A stretch of DNA of 64,000 nucleotides from Taxillus chinensis (lineage: Eukaryota; Streptophyta; Magnoliopsida; Santalales; Loranthaceae): assembly GCA_023512835.1 (NCBI GenBank), contig CM042090.1, forward strand, positions 20,620,356 to 20,684,355, given 5' to 3'. A program made the translations under genes and the position numbers. Positions 35,701 through 48,559 of this stretch are shown in pieces. The notes below the pieces were generated by a model that saw only the letters and a program-made list of their open reading frames with translations, was not told where the DNA came from and ran no database searches. Positions within the stretch are counted from its first letter, which is position 1; each line of letters begins with the position of its first letter.

Positions 35701-38700
35701 GCAGTATAGCCAATTTCCAGTGAGCGAATCTGAATTTTGCACATCTGGGGATTTTTGCCCAAGCGATGACAATATTGGTTTTGAATGAACTACTTTATGA
35801 GAACTCCAAGATGCCTTGAAACAGTCCTGTGTGCTGGGTAAAAAACAAATCCCACCAAAACACAAACAAAAAGGGAAGGTGAATTTCAACAATGGCAAGA
35901 TACCTATGCAGTGCTCCAATATAGTAACACCCATCCCTCTTTGAAAAAATAAATAAATCAAGGAATCATTGCCAGAGGTCATTTTACAGAGTTAAATAAT
36001 CACATCCAATTTAAAAGGAAAGCTTCTAAAATATTAGACGAGGCATTATATTGAAGGCGAATGAGAGGACAAAGAACTTTATCGAAGCATTACCCAAGGC
36101 TGTTTTTTTGGGTCACCTAGAGGGAGAGGAATTACCGGATCTTTTAGGGGCCAGATTTTGGATTGGATCCTTGAATCCTCGCTGTTTTGATGTTTGTTTT
36201 TTTGGTTGTGCCACTGGCTTGGGGCCTTTTTAATAAAAATTTTCTTTTCGATATCACACGCACATATATGTAAAGAAAATCATATTGTCTTCTATAAAAG
36301 AATGCAAAACATAGTCTTGGTAATATAGTTAGATATTGCACTATTGTCACCATGTTTTCTCATTGAAACTCATGAAAACAATTAAGCATGCACTGAGATG
36401 ACATCTTCATGATGAATATTAGTCCATCTGTCTTGAAAATTATTAGTGATCACAAACCTAATGCAAGCACCCAAATTTAGATCCTCACAACCCCAATACG
36501 ACAGTAAGGATCTTAGATGTACCCAATATTTTATTAAATATATATTAATCGCCCATTATATCCAATACAACTAAACAAGAATTCTCATAATGAAATAGGT
36601 AGCTGATGTGTCAGTCTACTTTTGGGTCCAAGAGATGGAAGCAGCTTTAAAGTGAAGTTTAAAAACTAAATTAAAGGGGAGTTCATTGCACTGTTTTAAC
36701 TGTTCTTCCAATTTCCATTAGTTTCACATGTTCTCCAAATGTCCAGTAGTTTTGCATCCTTCTTCGGATAAAATATATCAGCTGTGCAAAAACAGAAAGA
36801 AAAAAAACTTGGATCGAATAACAAACCAGAAGGCAGCACCTTCACGAGAAAGCTTCAATTCCACACACTTGGGGCACCTGCAAAAGAAACATTACCACCA
36901 CCACCTTCAGCGATTCAACCAATACATTTAATTCTTTAGAAAAAACAAAAATGCATTCTTTTCATTTGACAAAAAACAAAAAAGGATCATGCAAACTGTT
37001 TATTTACTTCCATCAATAACCAACAAAAAACAGGTGGCCTTTTTTCTTGTAGCTAAGACAGCAGCAGTATGACCAAATAATAACTGAAATGCAACTATTC
37101 ATGTCCTCAATTTGCTCTTTAAGTACAAAATTTTCAACCAAGATTCACATTCCTAAGGGAGAAGAGAGACTAGGTCCTAGGTCTTCAACTTAGGTAATGT
37201 TTCCAAGACCTCATAGAAAAATTGTACTTCTTTTTAAAGAAAGCAAACTTCTATTAAAAAGTAAACCATGCCAAGGTATCAATGTGTCTTCTCTCTCCAT
37301 GCTTAATCTGTCACGAGGACAATGTTGAGTCTGTTGAGTTGTTTGAATCCGTTGAGTTGTTTGTTGAGTCTATTAGTAGAGTCTGTTTTGGCCTCATGGC
37401 CTATATAAGACCGGTTGGGGCAAACAGAAGGGTATATTGGGAATTGTGGAGGTTTGCCATCTCAAATCGGCTAATTCAATAAAAAATATCTTCTTCTTTT
37501 TCTTCTTTTTCCTTGCTCAATGAACAGAAGTGACATGCTTGTTTCAAGTGGTATTAGAAAGTTTCTTATGAAAACTAAATCAATGGGGCAAGACTCTGAT
37601 TTGGGGCAATTAAGGAAGGATATGAAACAGCCGTACAAGAATTCCAAAATTTGGAATCAACAGTTTCAAGGAGACAGTCTCTCATGGGAAATCAGTGATA
37701 TTGGTGGTAGTTGACAAACTATCTAGGTATGGTCACTTCATTGCTCTTTCCTATCCTTACACATATGCTAAATTAGCTCAAGTTTTTACTAGCGTGTTAT
37801 CAGATTACACGGCATGCCTGCTTCCATAGTCTCTGATAGATACCCTATCTTTACTAGTGTCTTTTGGAGGGAATTATTCGAGCTTCAAGGAATCACTTTA
37901 AAATTAACTACTAGTTACCACCCTCAAATGGATGGACAAACAGAAGCTGTTAATAAGTGTGTGGAGACTTATTTGAGGAGCTTTGTGCAAGAACGTCCTA
38001 GGCAATGGGTATCTTCGCTATCGTGGGCTGAGTACGGGTACAATATCACTTGGCATGCCTCTGCTAAAATGACCCTTTTGAAGCTGTGTATGGGATTCCT
38101 CCTCCACAGTTAGACTCCTACATTCCTGGTACCACAAAAGTGGAAGCTATTGATGAGGTTCTTCGATCCAGAGAGCAGATTCTGTGCTGATTTGAGGACT
38201 GGGAGGAAATATGCTGATTTGAGGAGGACTGGGAGGAAATTTGAGGTTCGAGCAGATGGTGTTTATGGGGTTGCAACCCTAGGTCTATCTCTATTAGACG
38301 ATCATTGAAGTTATCCCTCTGATTCTATGGCCCCTTCAAGATCATTCGCAGAGTGGGGCAGGTAGCTTATGAGTTAGATCTGCCTGTGACAGCACGGATT
38401 CCCCCGGTGTTTCATGTCTCTCAATTGAAGCTTAAGTTGGCAAATGGGAATTCTCTTCTTCCTTCCCTCCCACCAGTGGGTGAGCAAGGAGTTCTTCAGC
38501 TTGAGCCCTTGATTATTTTGCCTAGGCAGATGAAGAAACAGGGTGCCCGTGCAGTTACTGAAGTCTTGGTTCAGTGGGTCGGCCAGTCTGAGGAGGATGT
38601 TTCTTGGGAGGAGTTGCATGCCTTGCAACAGGCTTATCTGCAACTTGTGGGCGAGTTGCTTTGGAGAGGGAGGCTATGTCACGAGGGTTGGGTTGAGTCT

Positions 38701-39196
38701 GTTGAGTTGTTTGCTGAGTCTGTTTTGGCCCCATGGCCTATATAAGACCAGTTGGGGCGAGCAGAAGGGAATGAATATCGGGAAATGTGGAAATTTGCCA
38801 TCTCGAACCGGCTAATTCAATAAAAGATATCTTCTTCTTTTTTCTTGCTCGACCAACGGCGGTGACACGCTTGTTCCATAATCCCTTCCCGAGACATAAA
38901 CTATCTCTCAATATTTAAGGACACAATTGCAAAGCAAACAAAGAAAATCGTATTTGCCTGACACCCAACCCACCAAAAGGCTCCAAGATTCAAATAAAAC
39001 GCGTACAGGCGTAGACATGGTTGAGTTTTCCAGATGGAACCAGATTTTAAACAGACTATGCAACAAGACAGTAAATGAAACACGACGTAGCAGAAAACTA
39101 ATCCTAGGAATAATCAACTACGTACTGGAGATGCGCAGGTTTGCCGCATCGGGCACAGGACACGGTGGAATCCACCACTTCCGAACCTCCAGCCAT
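29745..39196 (-). CDS. MAP1A: Methionine aminopeptidase 1A (cytosolic), 16 exons
   Basis: Exons in transcript order: 39196-39126, 36877-36827, 35833-35648, 34626-34551, 33796-33749, 33642-33598, 33221-33122, 32328-32277, 32198-32157, 31945-31884, 31790-31692, 30803-30730, 30578-30509, 30282-30217, 30125-30037, 29822-29745. All keep frame; the product is 402 aa. The N-terminus is the MetAP1 zinc-finger domain ([16 protein letters not shown], then [15 protein letters not shown]), which binds the ribosome. The peptidase domain has all five metal ligands, D235, D246, H309, E342 and E373, with the same spacing as D108, H171, E204 and E235 of the E. coli enzyme. It removes the initiator Met from nascent cytosolic proteins. 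The zinc finger and lack of a transit peptide separate it from the organellar MAP1B-D. Intron 1 (2.2 kb) contains an LTR element; a CT repeat precedes the ATG. Confidence 0.95.
31347..31470. repeat. Two-copy tandem repeat in a MAP1A intron
   Basis: The phrase AAACTGAGAGATTTC, followed by CAAGGATTTTCTTCGAA and GGCATATAATAT, occurs twice about 71 bases apart with few mismatches. It lies in the intron between the exons at 30803 and 31692. Confidence 0.85.
37309..37546 (+). repeat. Left LTR of the Ty3/gypsy element
   Basis: About 238 bases, starting TGTCAC and ending near TTTCA, with a TATATAAG box near 37400. It is longer than the right LTR mainly because a GTTGAGT-containing stretch is repeated and a pyrimidine tract is longer. 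Confidence 0.8.
38677..38878 (+). repeat. Right LTR of the Ty3/gypsy element
   Basis: About 202 bases, aligned with the left LTR over its full length but clearly diverged (many substitutions and two length differences), so the insertion is not recent. Confidence 0.8.
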
Positions 39197-39203
39197 CAAT
39201 CAC

Positions 39204-39207
<4 letters not shown>

Positions 39208-39247
<40 letters not shown>
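39208..39247. repeat. (GA)n tract just upstream of the MAP1A start
   Basis: About 40 bases of GA repeat (CT on the coding strand) ending 12 bases before the MAP1A ATG, so it lies in the 5' leader or core promoter. A CTGT/TGTCTG-rich run at 39440-39490 follows further upstream. Confidence 0.9.
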
Positions 39248-39252
<5 letters not shown>

Positions 39253-41135
39253 GGGATTAGGGTACTAGAGAAGGGGGGGTCGAGAAGGAGTGATCAGACG
39301 CCTCGGTTTCAACAAAATAGGCGAGGAGGATGATGTGGGAGTGGGACCACGCCTGCTTGAATTGGCGTTTCTTTTAGTTGAAGTTGTTTTCGCTGAACCC
39401 TAAAACACCCTCGTACGGTCGTACCAGGTGCGGGCGGGCCTCGTCCTGTCTGCTGTCTCCTGTCTGCTGTCTGCTGTCTGTCTCTCTCCTTGTACTGTGT
39501 TCCTATGGTCAGGGACACGTGTTCAGTTCTCCGTTAGCTGAAGGGTATTCATGTAAATGTAGATATTCAAGATTGGGCCGCCAAGGAAACAGCCCGCTCC
39601 ATTTGACCCAACTACTCGATGTCATTCCTGGCCTGCCCAACCTGTGCGTTTCCCTGCTTTTTGGTGGACCGTCAAGCCCAAAGATAATATCGGAACTAAC
39701 ATATAAAATTATAATAAAATTATAATACAACGACAATTCAAAAAACAAAAATAAAAATAATTACATGTATTTTCATTACTGATATTTTTATTTTCGTTTC
39801 CAAAAGATAATAATTATTTTTAAATATAAACAAAAAACTAATGAATATTTTAATTTTACAAATCATTTAAATTAAAAATAATTTTCAGATTTTGAAATTC
39901 AAAAAATACTATCACTTATAAAAAAAACAAAAATCACTTCAACCAAACTCTCAATCTCTTTTGATTCTGTAAATAATAATAACTAAATAAAACACTTACT
40001 TTGATGAAAAGTAAATTTTCAATTGTAAGTTTAATTTTTAAAAAAAAAAACTGCTTTGTAAATTATCATGATATATTCACATGATATAAATAAAAAAACA
40101 ACCAATAGAATGAAAAAAATCCAGAATAAATCCGTGGGTGAGAAGAAGAAAATAAAATAAAATAAAAGAAGAATGCAAAAGGGAAAAGTAGAAGTTGAGA
40201 AGAAGCGATAGCGTAGGAGGGAAAAAAAATAATAATCGCTTTTTTTTTTCTTCTTTTCACAAACAATAAGTGGAATGGACAACACGTGTTTTTACTAATT
40301 TTGATGAAGTCGCGTCAAGGTTGTATCAGAATAACACGTGTTTTTACTTCCTCTTTTTGGTTTTTTGGAAAAATTATCTTTTCCTAACTTACCCAAAAGC
40401 TTGATAGTTTTGGACTACGTCCTCTAACTGTTTAAAAAAACCGACAATTGAAAAAAAATGCACGATTAAAAAATATTCTCTCCCTTAGTCACCCATTAAA
40501 CTTGCATGTGGGGGGCAGTGAGCATAAACATATAAATTTCGATGTTCCTCTGATGCTTATTATTGGACTAAGATTGCAAAATTTTGAATTTTAATGCATG
40601 AAACACGGCTTGTCGTGCCTAAATATGTCAAGAAAAAATAGCTAATAAGTTTTTAACTTCTTTCTTTTCCTTTTTACAGTTTAATTATATATCTATCAAA
40701 TTCTTATATTCACATGTTTTGATATGAGATAAAGCTTAATGCGTTATAATATGACTAAATTAATTAGTTAATTAAAGTTATATTTATATAATAATATATT
40801 AATATTATAGCAGTTATATTTTTATTTAAATTATATTTTATTTCATATATCATTGACTTACATCTCTCAAAATCTCAAATTCCAAATCAAAATCATGAGT
40901 GATGAGAGACGCAACGTGGAGGACAACAGAGGGGCGACACCGACAGTGAAATGGGAGGAGGATAACGGGAGGTTTGACATGGGAGGCAATGGGGAAATGA
41001 GAGGGGGTGATAAGGTTGTGGCGAGCATATATTGTCATTTTTGAAATAATATTGAAATGATATCCTAGTTAAAGTTAAATATTTATTTAAAATTAAATAA
41101 GTTTTTAGCTTTAACTCATGACTAATAAAAATCAA

Positions 41136-41211
<76 letters not shown>

Positions 41212-42126
41212 TAAATATAAAGTGTGAAGCGTGATCAAATTTGAATTGTTATAACCGAAGGAAACGAAATCACTTCAATTCCACTCAACCTCTGGCTTAT
41301 AATACCATCAAATCAAACACATATACATATTATTCGCCAATCAAAAATACTATTCATCACCTCATTTGATTTGTCAAAAAATGCCTTGCATGTTTCCTTG
41401 CACCCACATTCCTTGACAGATTCAAAAAACGGTTCCTATGCTCCAACGAAATACGAAATTCTTGCCGCCTACGGATTTGAATTATTTACTAGATGTACAT
41501 CAGTTGAGCGACCATGTTAGCTTCTTTATTGACGATCGTATATATGCTTTATTTTCTATTTGATTTTATTCAAGTTTGTTGTTAATAAACCGATAGCCAC
41601 TGTTTCCCTCTTTTTTTTAAAGATTTCTAATAAATAAAATCAAATGAAATAATAATAATAATATTATTACTATTATTATTATTGGTATGATTTCATGAGC
41701 TTCGCTCATTTAATTTTTACAAATATTCGAACGACCGCGCGACCACTAGTGCGCATTTCACCCACAAAAATTCTAATTAAAACAATCAAACAATCAAACA
41801 AACAAAAATTAAGGCGCATTCATCCCATAGAAACTAAAAAAAAAAATGTTAGTGGTCCCCAGGGCAACTCCATATCTCAAGTCAACAAACACCGACGCCT
41901 ATACATACATAAACCCGTAATTGCACTTAATGGTAAAAACTTTTAAATTTGTGTGAATAATATTCCAAAAAAAAAACTTTAATATAAAACAACATACATT
42001 AAAGTTACTCACATCTTCATTTGTAACAAATTATATATATAATTTGCAGAGCATATGTATACTAGTCATACGCATACCATGAAGCCAATTTGCAAGGCCA
42101 AATTGCAGGTATAGCCCTGATCTGCA
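39248..42126. other. Divergent intergenic region between MAP1A and the first pectinesterase
   Basis: Holds the MAP1A promoter near 39250-39550 and then AT-rich DNA. A long (TG)n(TA)n microsatellite lies at about 41136-41210. No other gene is supported. A TATATATAA at about 42033-42041, some 85 bases before the pectinesterase ATG, may be its TATA box. Confidence 0.55.
41136..41210. repeat. (TG)n(TA)n compound microsatellite
   Basis: A TG repeat of about 20 bases runs directly into about 50 bases of TA repeat. Confidence 0.95.
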
Positions 42127-43935
42127 ATGGCACTTCAATCTCTCCTCCTAATCACTCTTCTTTTTCTATGTATTCTATGTGTTTATCCGGCGACTGTTGC
42201 CTCCTATTCGTCAGCCGAAGTCAAATCACTGTGCAGGCAAACACCCTACCCTCAACCCTGCGAATATTTCCTCACAACCAACAAATCCAACACCACAACC
42301 ACCGCCAACAAGAAGTCCCATTTTCTGGCCGTTTCCACGCAGCTGGCTCTCGACCGGGCCGCGTTGGCCAGGGCCGCTGCTGCCCCGCTGGGCTCCAAGT
42401 GCCGGAATGAGCGCGAGAAGGCCGCATGGGCCGACTGCCTCAAGCTCTACGACTCCACCATCCTCCGCCTCAACCAGACCCTCCGCCGCAGTACCACTGG
42501 CTCGCACACCCGGGTGGACGTGCAGACATGGCTCAGCGCTGCCCTCACCAACCTCGAGACGTGCCGGGCCGGGTTCCAAGAGCTCGGCGTCGCCGACAAT
42601 GTGCTGCCCATGATGATGTCCAACAACGTGTCCGAGCTGATCAGGAACACATTGGCTCTCAACAACCGCTCCAACAAGACGTCACAAAGCGGAAGCTATA
42701 GCGACGGGTTTCCGGGGTGGGTGAGGCCCCGGGACAGGAAGCTCCTGCAAGCTTCGGTGGCGGCGTGGAAGGCGAATGTGGTGGTGGCGAAGGACGGGTC
42801 CGGGAAGTTTATGACGGTGGCGGAGGCGGTGGCGGAGGCGGAGGAGTGGACGGGAGGTGGGAGGTTCGTCATACACGTGAAGGCGGGGGTGTATTCAGAG
42901 AATGTCGAGATAGGGGTGTTGGGGAAGAACGTCATGCTGGTGGGCGATGGAATTGGGATGACCATTATTACAGGGAACAGAAGCGTAGGAGGCGGCTCCA
43001 CCTGTTTCAACTCTGCCACTGTTGGTGAGTAATGTACTCTTTTTCTTTTTTCTTTTTTCTTTTTTCTAATTCAATTCTTCTCCATTTTTTGATCTTCATA
43101 ATTTAAATACTTTTTTTAATCAAAATAATTTCAGGTTTAAAATTTTTATTAAATATCTTTGCTTTAAAAAAAAGGATAGATATAATCAGTTATATATGCT
43201 TATGCTATATATATATATATGTGTGTGTGTGTGTGACAATTTGCAGCTGTGGTGGGAGACGGCTTCATAGCTCAGGACATCACCTTCCGGAACACAGCCG
43301 GAGCAGCGAACAAGCAAGCTGTGGCCCTCCGTTCCGGGTCGGATCTCTCCGTCTTCTACAGGTGCAGCTTTGAGGGATACCAGGACACCCTGTATCTCCA
43401 CTCGGAGCGCCAATTCTACAGCGACTGCGACATCTACGGCACGGTGGACTTCATCTTCGGCAACGCCGCTGCTGTCTTCCAGAACTGTACCATCTACGCC
43501 CGAAACCCACCCAAGAAGACCAACACCATCACCGCCCAGGGGCGGGTCGACCCGAACCAGAACACCGGCATTTCCATCCTCGGCTGCCGAGTCACCGCTG
43601 CCGACGAGCTGAAGCCGTTCCTGAGCTCCGTAGAGACCTACCTCGGCCGGCCCTGGACGGAGTATTCCCAGACGGTGTTCATGGAGACGAGCCTCGACGG
43701 GTTGATCGAACCGGCGGGTTGGCTGGAGTGGAGCGGCGACTTTGCGCTGACCACTCTGTATTATGGGGAGTACATGAATACCGGGCCCGGGTCGTCCACC
43801 GCTAACCGGGTGAAATGGGGCGGGTATGTTCCGGCCATGACCGCCGCAGAGGCATCCAAGTTCACCCTCGGTAACTTCATTTCTGGTGCCAGCTGGCTGC
43901 CGGACACTGGAGTGCCGTTCACTCTCGGCCTCTGA
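42127..43935 (+). CDS. Pectinesterase/pectinesterase inhibitor (type I PME), tandem copy 1
   Basis: Exons 42127-43024 and 43247-43935, phase 1 junction; 528 aa. A signal peptide (about residues 1-26) is followed by a PMEI pro-region with its conserved cysteines ([39 protein letters not shown]). Next comes the RDRKLL processing motif and the beta-helical PME domain ([27 protein letters not shown]). Catalytic residues are present with the spacing of carrot PME: Q323, Q345, D346, D367, R434 and W436 (QAVALR, GYQDTLY, DFIFGNA, YLGRPW). The enzyme removes methyl esters from homogalacturonan in the cell wall; the pro-region is cut at RKLL in the secretory path. The C-terminus is the usual GNFI..SWLP...PFT..L. 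It is a close paralogue of the gene at 48560. Confidence 0.95.
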
Positions 43936-44764
43936 ATTTTTTATTTTTTTTATGTTTTACTTTTTAATTATTCTTTATTCTTGGATTCAAAAGCATGACA
44001 AATATAAAGATACAAAAATATACGAAGGGGATAACTTAGACAATTAATTAGTGGACGAACCAGGTTTGGGCTAACCCCTGTGCTCCACTCCACTCCAATT
44101 ATAGTTTTGGGCTAACCCCTGTGGTCCAGCCAGCCCCAAGTAGCCCCAGCCGTGGGCTATCAACTTCGAGTCCATATGCTAGCTCATCATATTTTTATTT
44201 TAAATTTTTGGCGGAATACTAAAAGCCCACCAAATGTGCCCCAAACGTTTTGTTGATAACCCAATTTTGCCTTAACTTCACAAACGGCCTTGCACGAGCA
44301 TGCCGTCGCGTCACCCCAAACAAAAACCCTAAATGCAATTGCGGATACGGCTGATGTGATAATTTTCACATCAGCAAAAAACCTTAAAACTTAACACTTA
44401 ATGTGTAGCATATCGTAAGAAAAATAGATAGAAAGAAAGCAAGCGGAGAAGGGATGGAGGAGGCTCGAGCTGCGTGGATTTGAACGGGAGGAAGCAGAAA
44501 TATGGCATAAAAATTGATTTTGAAGGCGTTAGAGTGCTTTTTTTTGAAAATTCGAAGGCGAAAAATTCATTATGGGTATTTTGGGCTCGTAGCTCTCGTC
44601 GATACCTTCAAATACAAAAAATGGACATAATTTCGACTATTGTATGCAAAGTTATAGCTGTTTAAAGTTTTCATCGGAAAATTACAGTCGATAAAACCCA
44701 GAAACCCGTCGATCTGGTCATGGGATAGATGATCGATGCCTACTCGACACCTACTCGAAGCGTG

Positions 44765-44892
44765 CTCGAGGCGAGACTCGAGCATATGTGCCCTTGCCTC
44801 GCCTCGAGCATGCCTCGAGCAGATCTGCTGGAGTCCATGCTCAAATCTCTGCTCGAGGCTAGGCTCGAGCACGATTCGAGCATGGGCTCGAG
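44765..44892. repeat. Cluster of CTCGAG palindromes
   Basis: Seven CTCGAG hexamers occur in about 128 bases, often extended to GCTCGAGCA, with CTCGAAG/ATTCGAG variants on both sides. The block is GC-rich within an AT-rich spacer. It may be the end of a DNA element with subterminal repeats, or a degenerate tandem array. Confidence 0.7.
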
Positions 44893-46636
44893 TAGATGAT
44901 TTGGAAGCTCACCGAGTCGTGGAAAAAAAAACACGCCACGTCAGCCGGGGACGCAAAAGATGCCGCGAGCGGCGGTTGTATCTAGCACTGCCCCACCAAA
45001 AATAAAACCAAATCTACTTCTTATCTTATAAGGGTGTAAAACGGGATCCCATCTGATCTGATATGTCGCGTGGTAGAACGGTTCATTTAAATTTAAACCC
45101 ATAATTTCATATGATGGTTATGTGAATTGGAAAAGTTAGCGGATGAGTTTATATTTATTTATTTATTATTATTTTTTTTAAAATATAATAAGTTATTTTT
45201 CATTAAATATTTTTATCTTAAAATTATATTAAAAAAATTATTTAATTTTGAAATTAATAAATTTATGATTTAGATATTAACATATTAACTAAAATGGATA
45301 ATAGTTTTAAAAAAATTATTAAAAGAAAAAAAAAAAGAAAAATACCGATTTGCATATCAATGGTTCAATCTAATGAGAATTGAGAGAGATGGAAAATAAA
45401 CGCAATAAAGTATAATTTTTGTTCAGACGAGTTATTGAATTAATATGATGTATCATAATTTTCATCTAAAGATAATTTTAAATATCAATTAGAAGAAGGT
45501 GGGAGAGAAGCGGACAACGGCTGGCGTGGCCAGTGTTTCCATAGACATATATGACGGTCCGAGTGGGTGCTCATGGTAAAAATTGTTAACGAACGACATG
45601 CAAGATGGTGATAGAAATCTCTGTTGGTTGCCGTACGTAAAATTAAGTGGGCGCCGGCTGAAGTGATGGAAGAGGTTGAAAGACAGATTTATATGTATGT
45701 GGTGCATGCTTCGTTGTATTTGTTTGTCTCGGCCGGCGTACGTCCTCAACACATGTCAACTTCTTCGAACGTAAATGAAAATAAAATAACATGAAGCTAG
45801 CTTAGCTAGCAGTCACACGTGCTGGTTTTGTGACCGACGTGGCAGCTAACTATTCCTTTAAGTATTAATATTAAATCAATGTTTTAACTATTCCTGTCGT
45901 TTTGTGACCGACGTTGTATTTGTTTGTCTAATTGGTTGTTTACGTCCCAGATCATCACGTCAAGTCATTGACGTTTTCCTTCAAGACTTGTGCTTTCAAC
46001 GATCAAGCCATGACCGCCACCATTTCTTTCATTATTAATATTATATTCTACCAATGACAACGATTTTTGATTTGTTTATATTTTTCTATTGCAGTAACTG
46101 TATTTTTTTTATTTTTTTTATTTGTTGGGAATGACATCAAATAATACTTATAACGATATTAGTACATTACACACATATATAGGGAGAGAGATATCTGCAC
46201 CAACAATAGGAAATATATAGCTTATTAATCCCATCTAGATAACACCTTTAATTAATTTGGTACGAAGTTGTTGAATGGTTTGAAAATGCATGCAAGTCTA
46301 CCATTTATTGAGATGGCTCAAATTCTACTCATGATAACTTGTACAAATCGGCCACAACGTACCACATCAAAGTGGTTGGTGACCCAGGCAACGAATTTTT
46401 ATTGCCTGTTCTTCTCGCTCATTAATCAAATTATATATATAATTGATTCATAAAAAAAGATGCTAACATTTATAGTTGTTTTATCCTTTCAAACATTATT
46501 TTGTTTGATCATATATATATATATATATATTAACGGAATTGCATATGCAAACTAATTAATTCAGTTAAAAAAGAATGTTTGGTGAAATAATAGTCGCTGG
46601 ATAAGATCTTTTTAAAATTAATTATATATAAAATTA

Positions 46637-46670
<34 letters not shown>

Positions 46671-48469
46671 TTATTTGAGACAAAACAACAATGCTTGATT
46701 TGGCAACTTTAATGACTATTGTTACAGTCTAATAGTCATAATTAGTTACCGGAGAGCTGCCATTTCATATACATAGTCAAAAAAGTAAACGTCCTTCGGG
46801 CCTGTGGACGGAAATATAATGAAAATCTGGAGGAAGAAAAGTTGCTTTTCAGTACGCGCTTACGGGTCATTGGTGGAAACCTTGGCGTCGATCGAAATCC
46901 GATGATAATTGAACCATGCTCCAACTAAAACAATGGTCCATCCATAGTTTGTCGGGCCTTAATGTTTATTATATGCCAATATTACCCAGAACTAAACAGC
47001 GTCGTGGTTGTTGGACCTCAGACTTAGTATTCAAAGGCAATAATTAATTGTGCAATTATCTTAATCTGCGTGTCCCTTAACCTCTGTATCTGTAGTTTTC
47101 TGGTACGTAAAATTCTGTATAATTATTAGTTAGTTAGTAAGGGTTTTGAATTTTTCGTCATTGACCATTTTGCTTTCGTGTGTAATTTACGTGTGGTTGA
47201 TTCGCGCCCATCCATAAAAAAATCATCGTTTCATAAAACTGTCTTGGTGCCTCTAACGAAATTTAGTGGCCATCTTCTCTACGACGGATTTAAACCACGT
47301 AGATGCCTGCAGTTCCATATTATTTGAACTACTTGTCTCGCTTCATAATTAAATATGAAGGTTCCATATATCAAAATTAAATCGAAAACAATTCCACTAT
47401 ATATATTTAACAGACCCTTATCACATATATACCTATACCTTTAATTTATGTAAGTTTTTGAACTTCTCATGAAAACATATTATTGTGCCAGAAGCTAGTA
47501 GCTAGGTTGACATTTCTCCTGATATCATGTTATCCTTGTCTTCATTAAGTTGTTGAAAATTACTATGTTACTTAATTGATCTTTATTATAGCAAGTAAGG
47601 AAAAGCTATATATATGAGGAGAATTATCCAAAACAAGCAATCAATTATCAGATAAATATTTGTCAGCTGCCTTGAATAGTCAAACTGCAATGAGTTTTGG
47701 ACCGATTAATCAAGCTGCGGCCACGTCACCCTCAAAGAAATTAATAACTAACCACTCTGGTAGGATATATATATATATATATATCCTCTATCACAACCTA
47801 GCTGGCATTGCCACCGCAACTAAGTAGTTACCTCCTAGCGTATTACTGAAAGACTGAAACCCAAAGTCCATTGATCATGTAAGTGATAAAACATTAAAAA
47901 ATAATTAAACCCGAAGGGAACTTCAGAATGTGTGTTATATATATTAATGATGATCAGGTTTAAATATATCTTCTCCCTGTATGAACAAAATAATTTCTCG
48001 TACCATGGGCCCACAACATTCCGGGCCTGAGACTCCTTGGACATATGATCCCCTGAGAGCCGTACATGCCAATTGATTCACGTGAGGAATATATGATGTT
48101 CTTTACCAAGATTTAAACTGCGTGCGAACAAAAATATAACAACAGTAAAGCTGATGTTTTCATAACGAAAGGGTGAAGGATCAAAAGTAGAGTGGTGGGC
48201 CGTGGGCGTGTACGTATATAGGATGAGGATTCCAACAACTGGGTTTTGAATAATTCACAATGTGACGGCGCGTGCTTCACCCGAATGAACTATATGTCTA
48301 ATTGATTTCTTCCTTCATATAATATATATATATATACCTAGTCAATATACACCTGCTTGCTTTAACTACAATTAATTAACTCCAGCCAAAAATCAATGTT
48401 CGGATATTTATATATTATAAAGTATTAATTGACTTGATATGCATGACTCTTTCGCACGTATTACACACA

Positions 48470-48477
48470 TATAAATA
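48470..48477 (+). promoter_or_regulatory. Putative TATA box of pectinesterase copy 2
   Basis: TATAAATA lies 82 bases upstream of the last base before the ATG, a normal position for a plant gene with a short leader. The leader shares GAAGCCAATTTG (48525-48536) and CTGCAATGG at the start codon with the other pectinesterase (42081-42092), showing that the duplication included the leader. Confidence 0.55.
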
Positions 48478-48559
48478 GCCCTGCCATGCACCAACTTAAA
48501 ACTCACACCCTTCCCTTCAAATTTGAAGCCAATTTGAAGCCTATAGCTAGCCCTCTGCA

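Larger units (their letters stand above)
37304..38883 (+). mobile_element. Internally deleted Ty3/gypsy LTR retrotransposon in MAP1A intron 1
   Basis: Left LTR is about 37309-37546 and right LTR about 38677-38878. Both start TGTCACGAGG, contain a TATATAAGACC promoter and AATTCAATAAAA, and end in CA. The 5-base duplication TAATC flanks the element at 37304-37308 and 38879-38883. A degenerate primer-binding site (TGGTATTAGAAAG, Met-tRNA type) follows the left LTR, and a polypurine tract (GGAGAGGGAGG) precedes the right LTR. Only integrase and the C-terminal chromodomain-like part remain: the three acidic DDE-type residues can be placed (in VVDKL, VSDRY and GQTEAV), then FHVSQLK and a [21 protein letters not shown] segment. 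Gag, protease, RT and RNase H are missing and the integrase frame is broken near 37800 and after 38110. It lies opposite in strand to MAP1A. Confidence 0.9.
43936..48559. other. Intergenic DNA between tandem pectinesterases
   Basis: Contains a two-copy GGGCTAACCCCTGTG repeat (44065-44130), the CTCGAG cluster (44765-44892), AT-rich DNA, several short (TA)n tracts (46509, 46650, 47769, 48322) and local duplications of GTTTTGTGACCGACGT near 45823 and 45898. No protein-coding gene is supported. The spacer has no remaining pectinesterase sequence that I can see. Confidence 0.55.

Noticed and set aside
36051..36233. 60-codon plus-strand frame in MAP1A intron 2
   Set aside because: It has a protein-like appearance and is less AT-rich than its surroundings, but no recognisable motif, splice partner or start context was found.
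42179..43028. Alternative plus and minus frames over pectinesterase 1 exon 1
   Set aside because: Low-complexity translations (P/S/R or G/V/E) from a GC-rich exon; the PMEI-PME frame explains the sequence.
45489..45752. 87-codon minus-strand frame between the pectinesterases
   Set aside because: No recognisable domain, AT-rich surroundings and no promoter or splice evidence.
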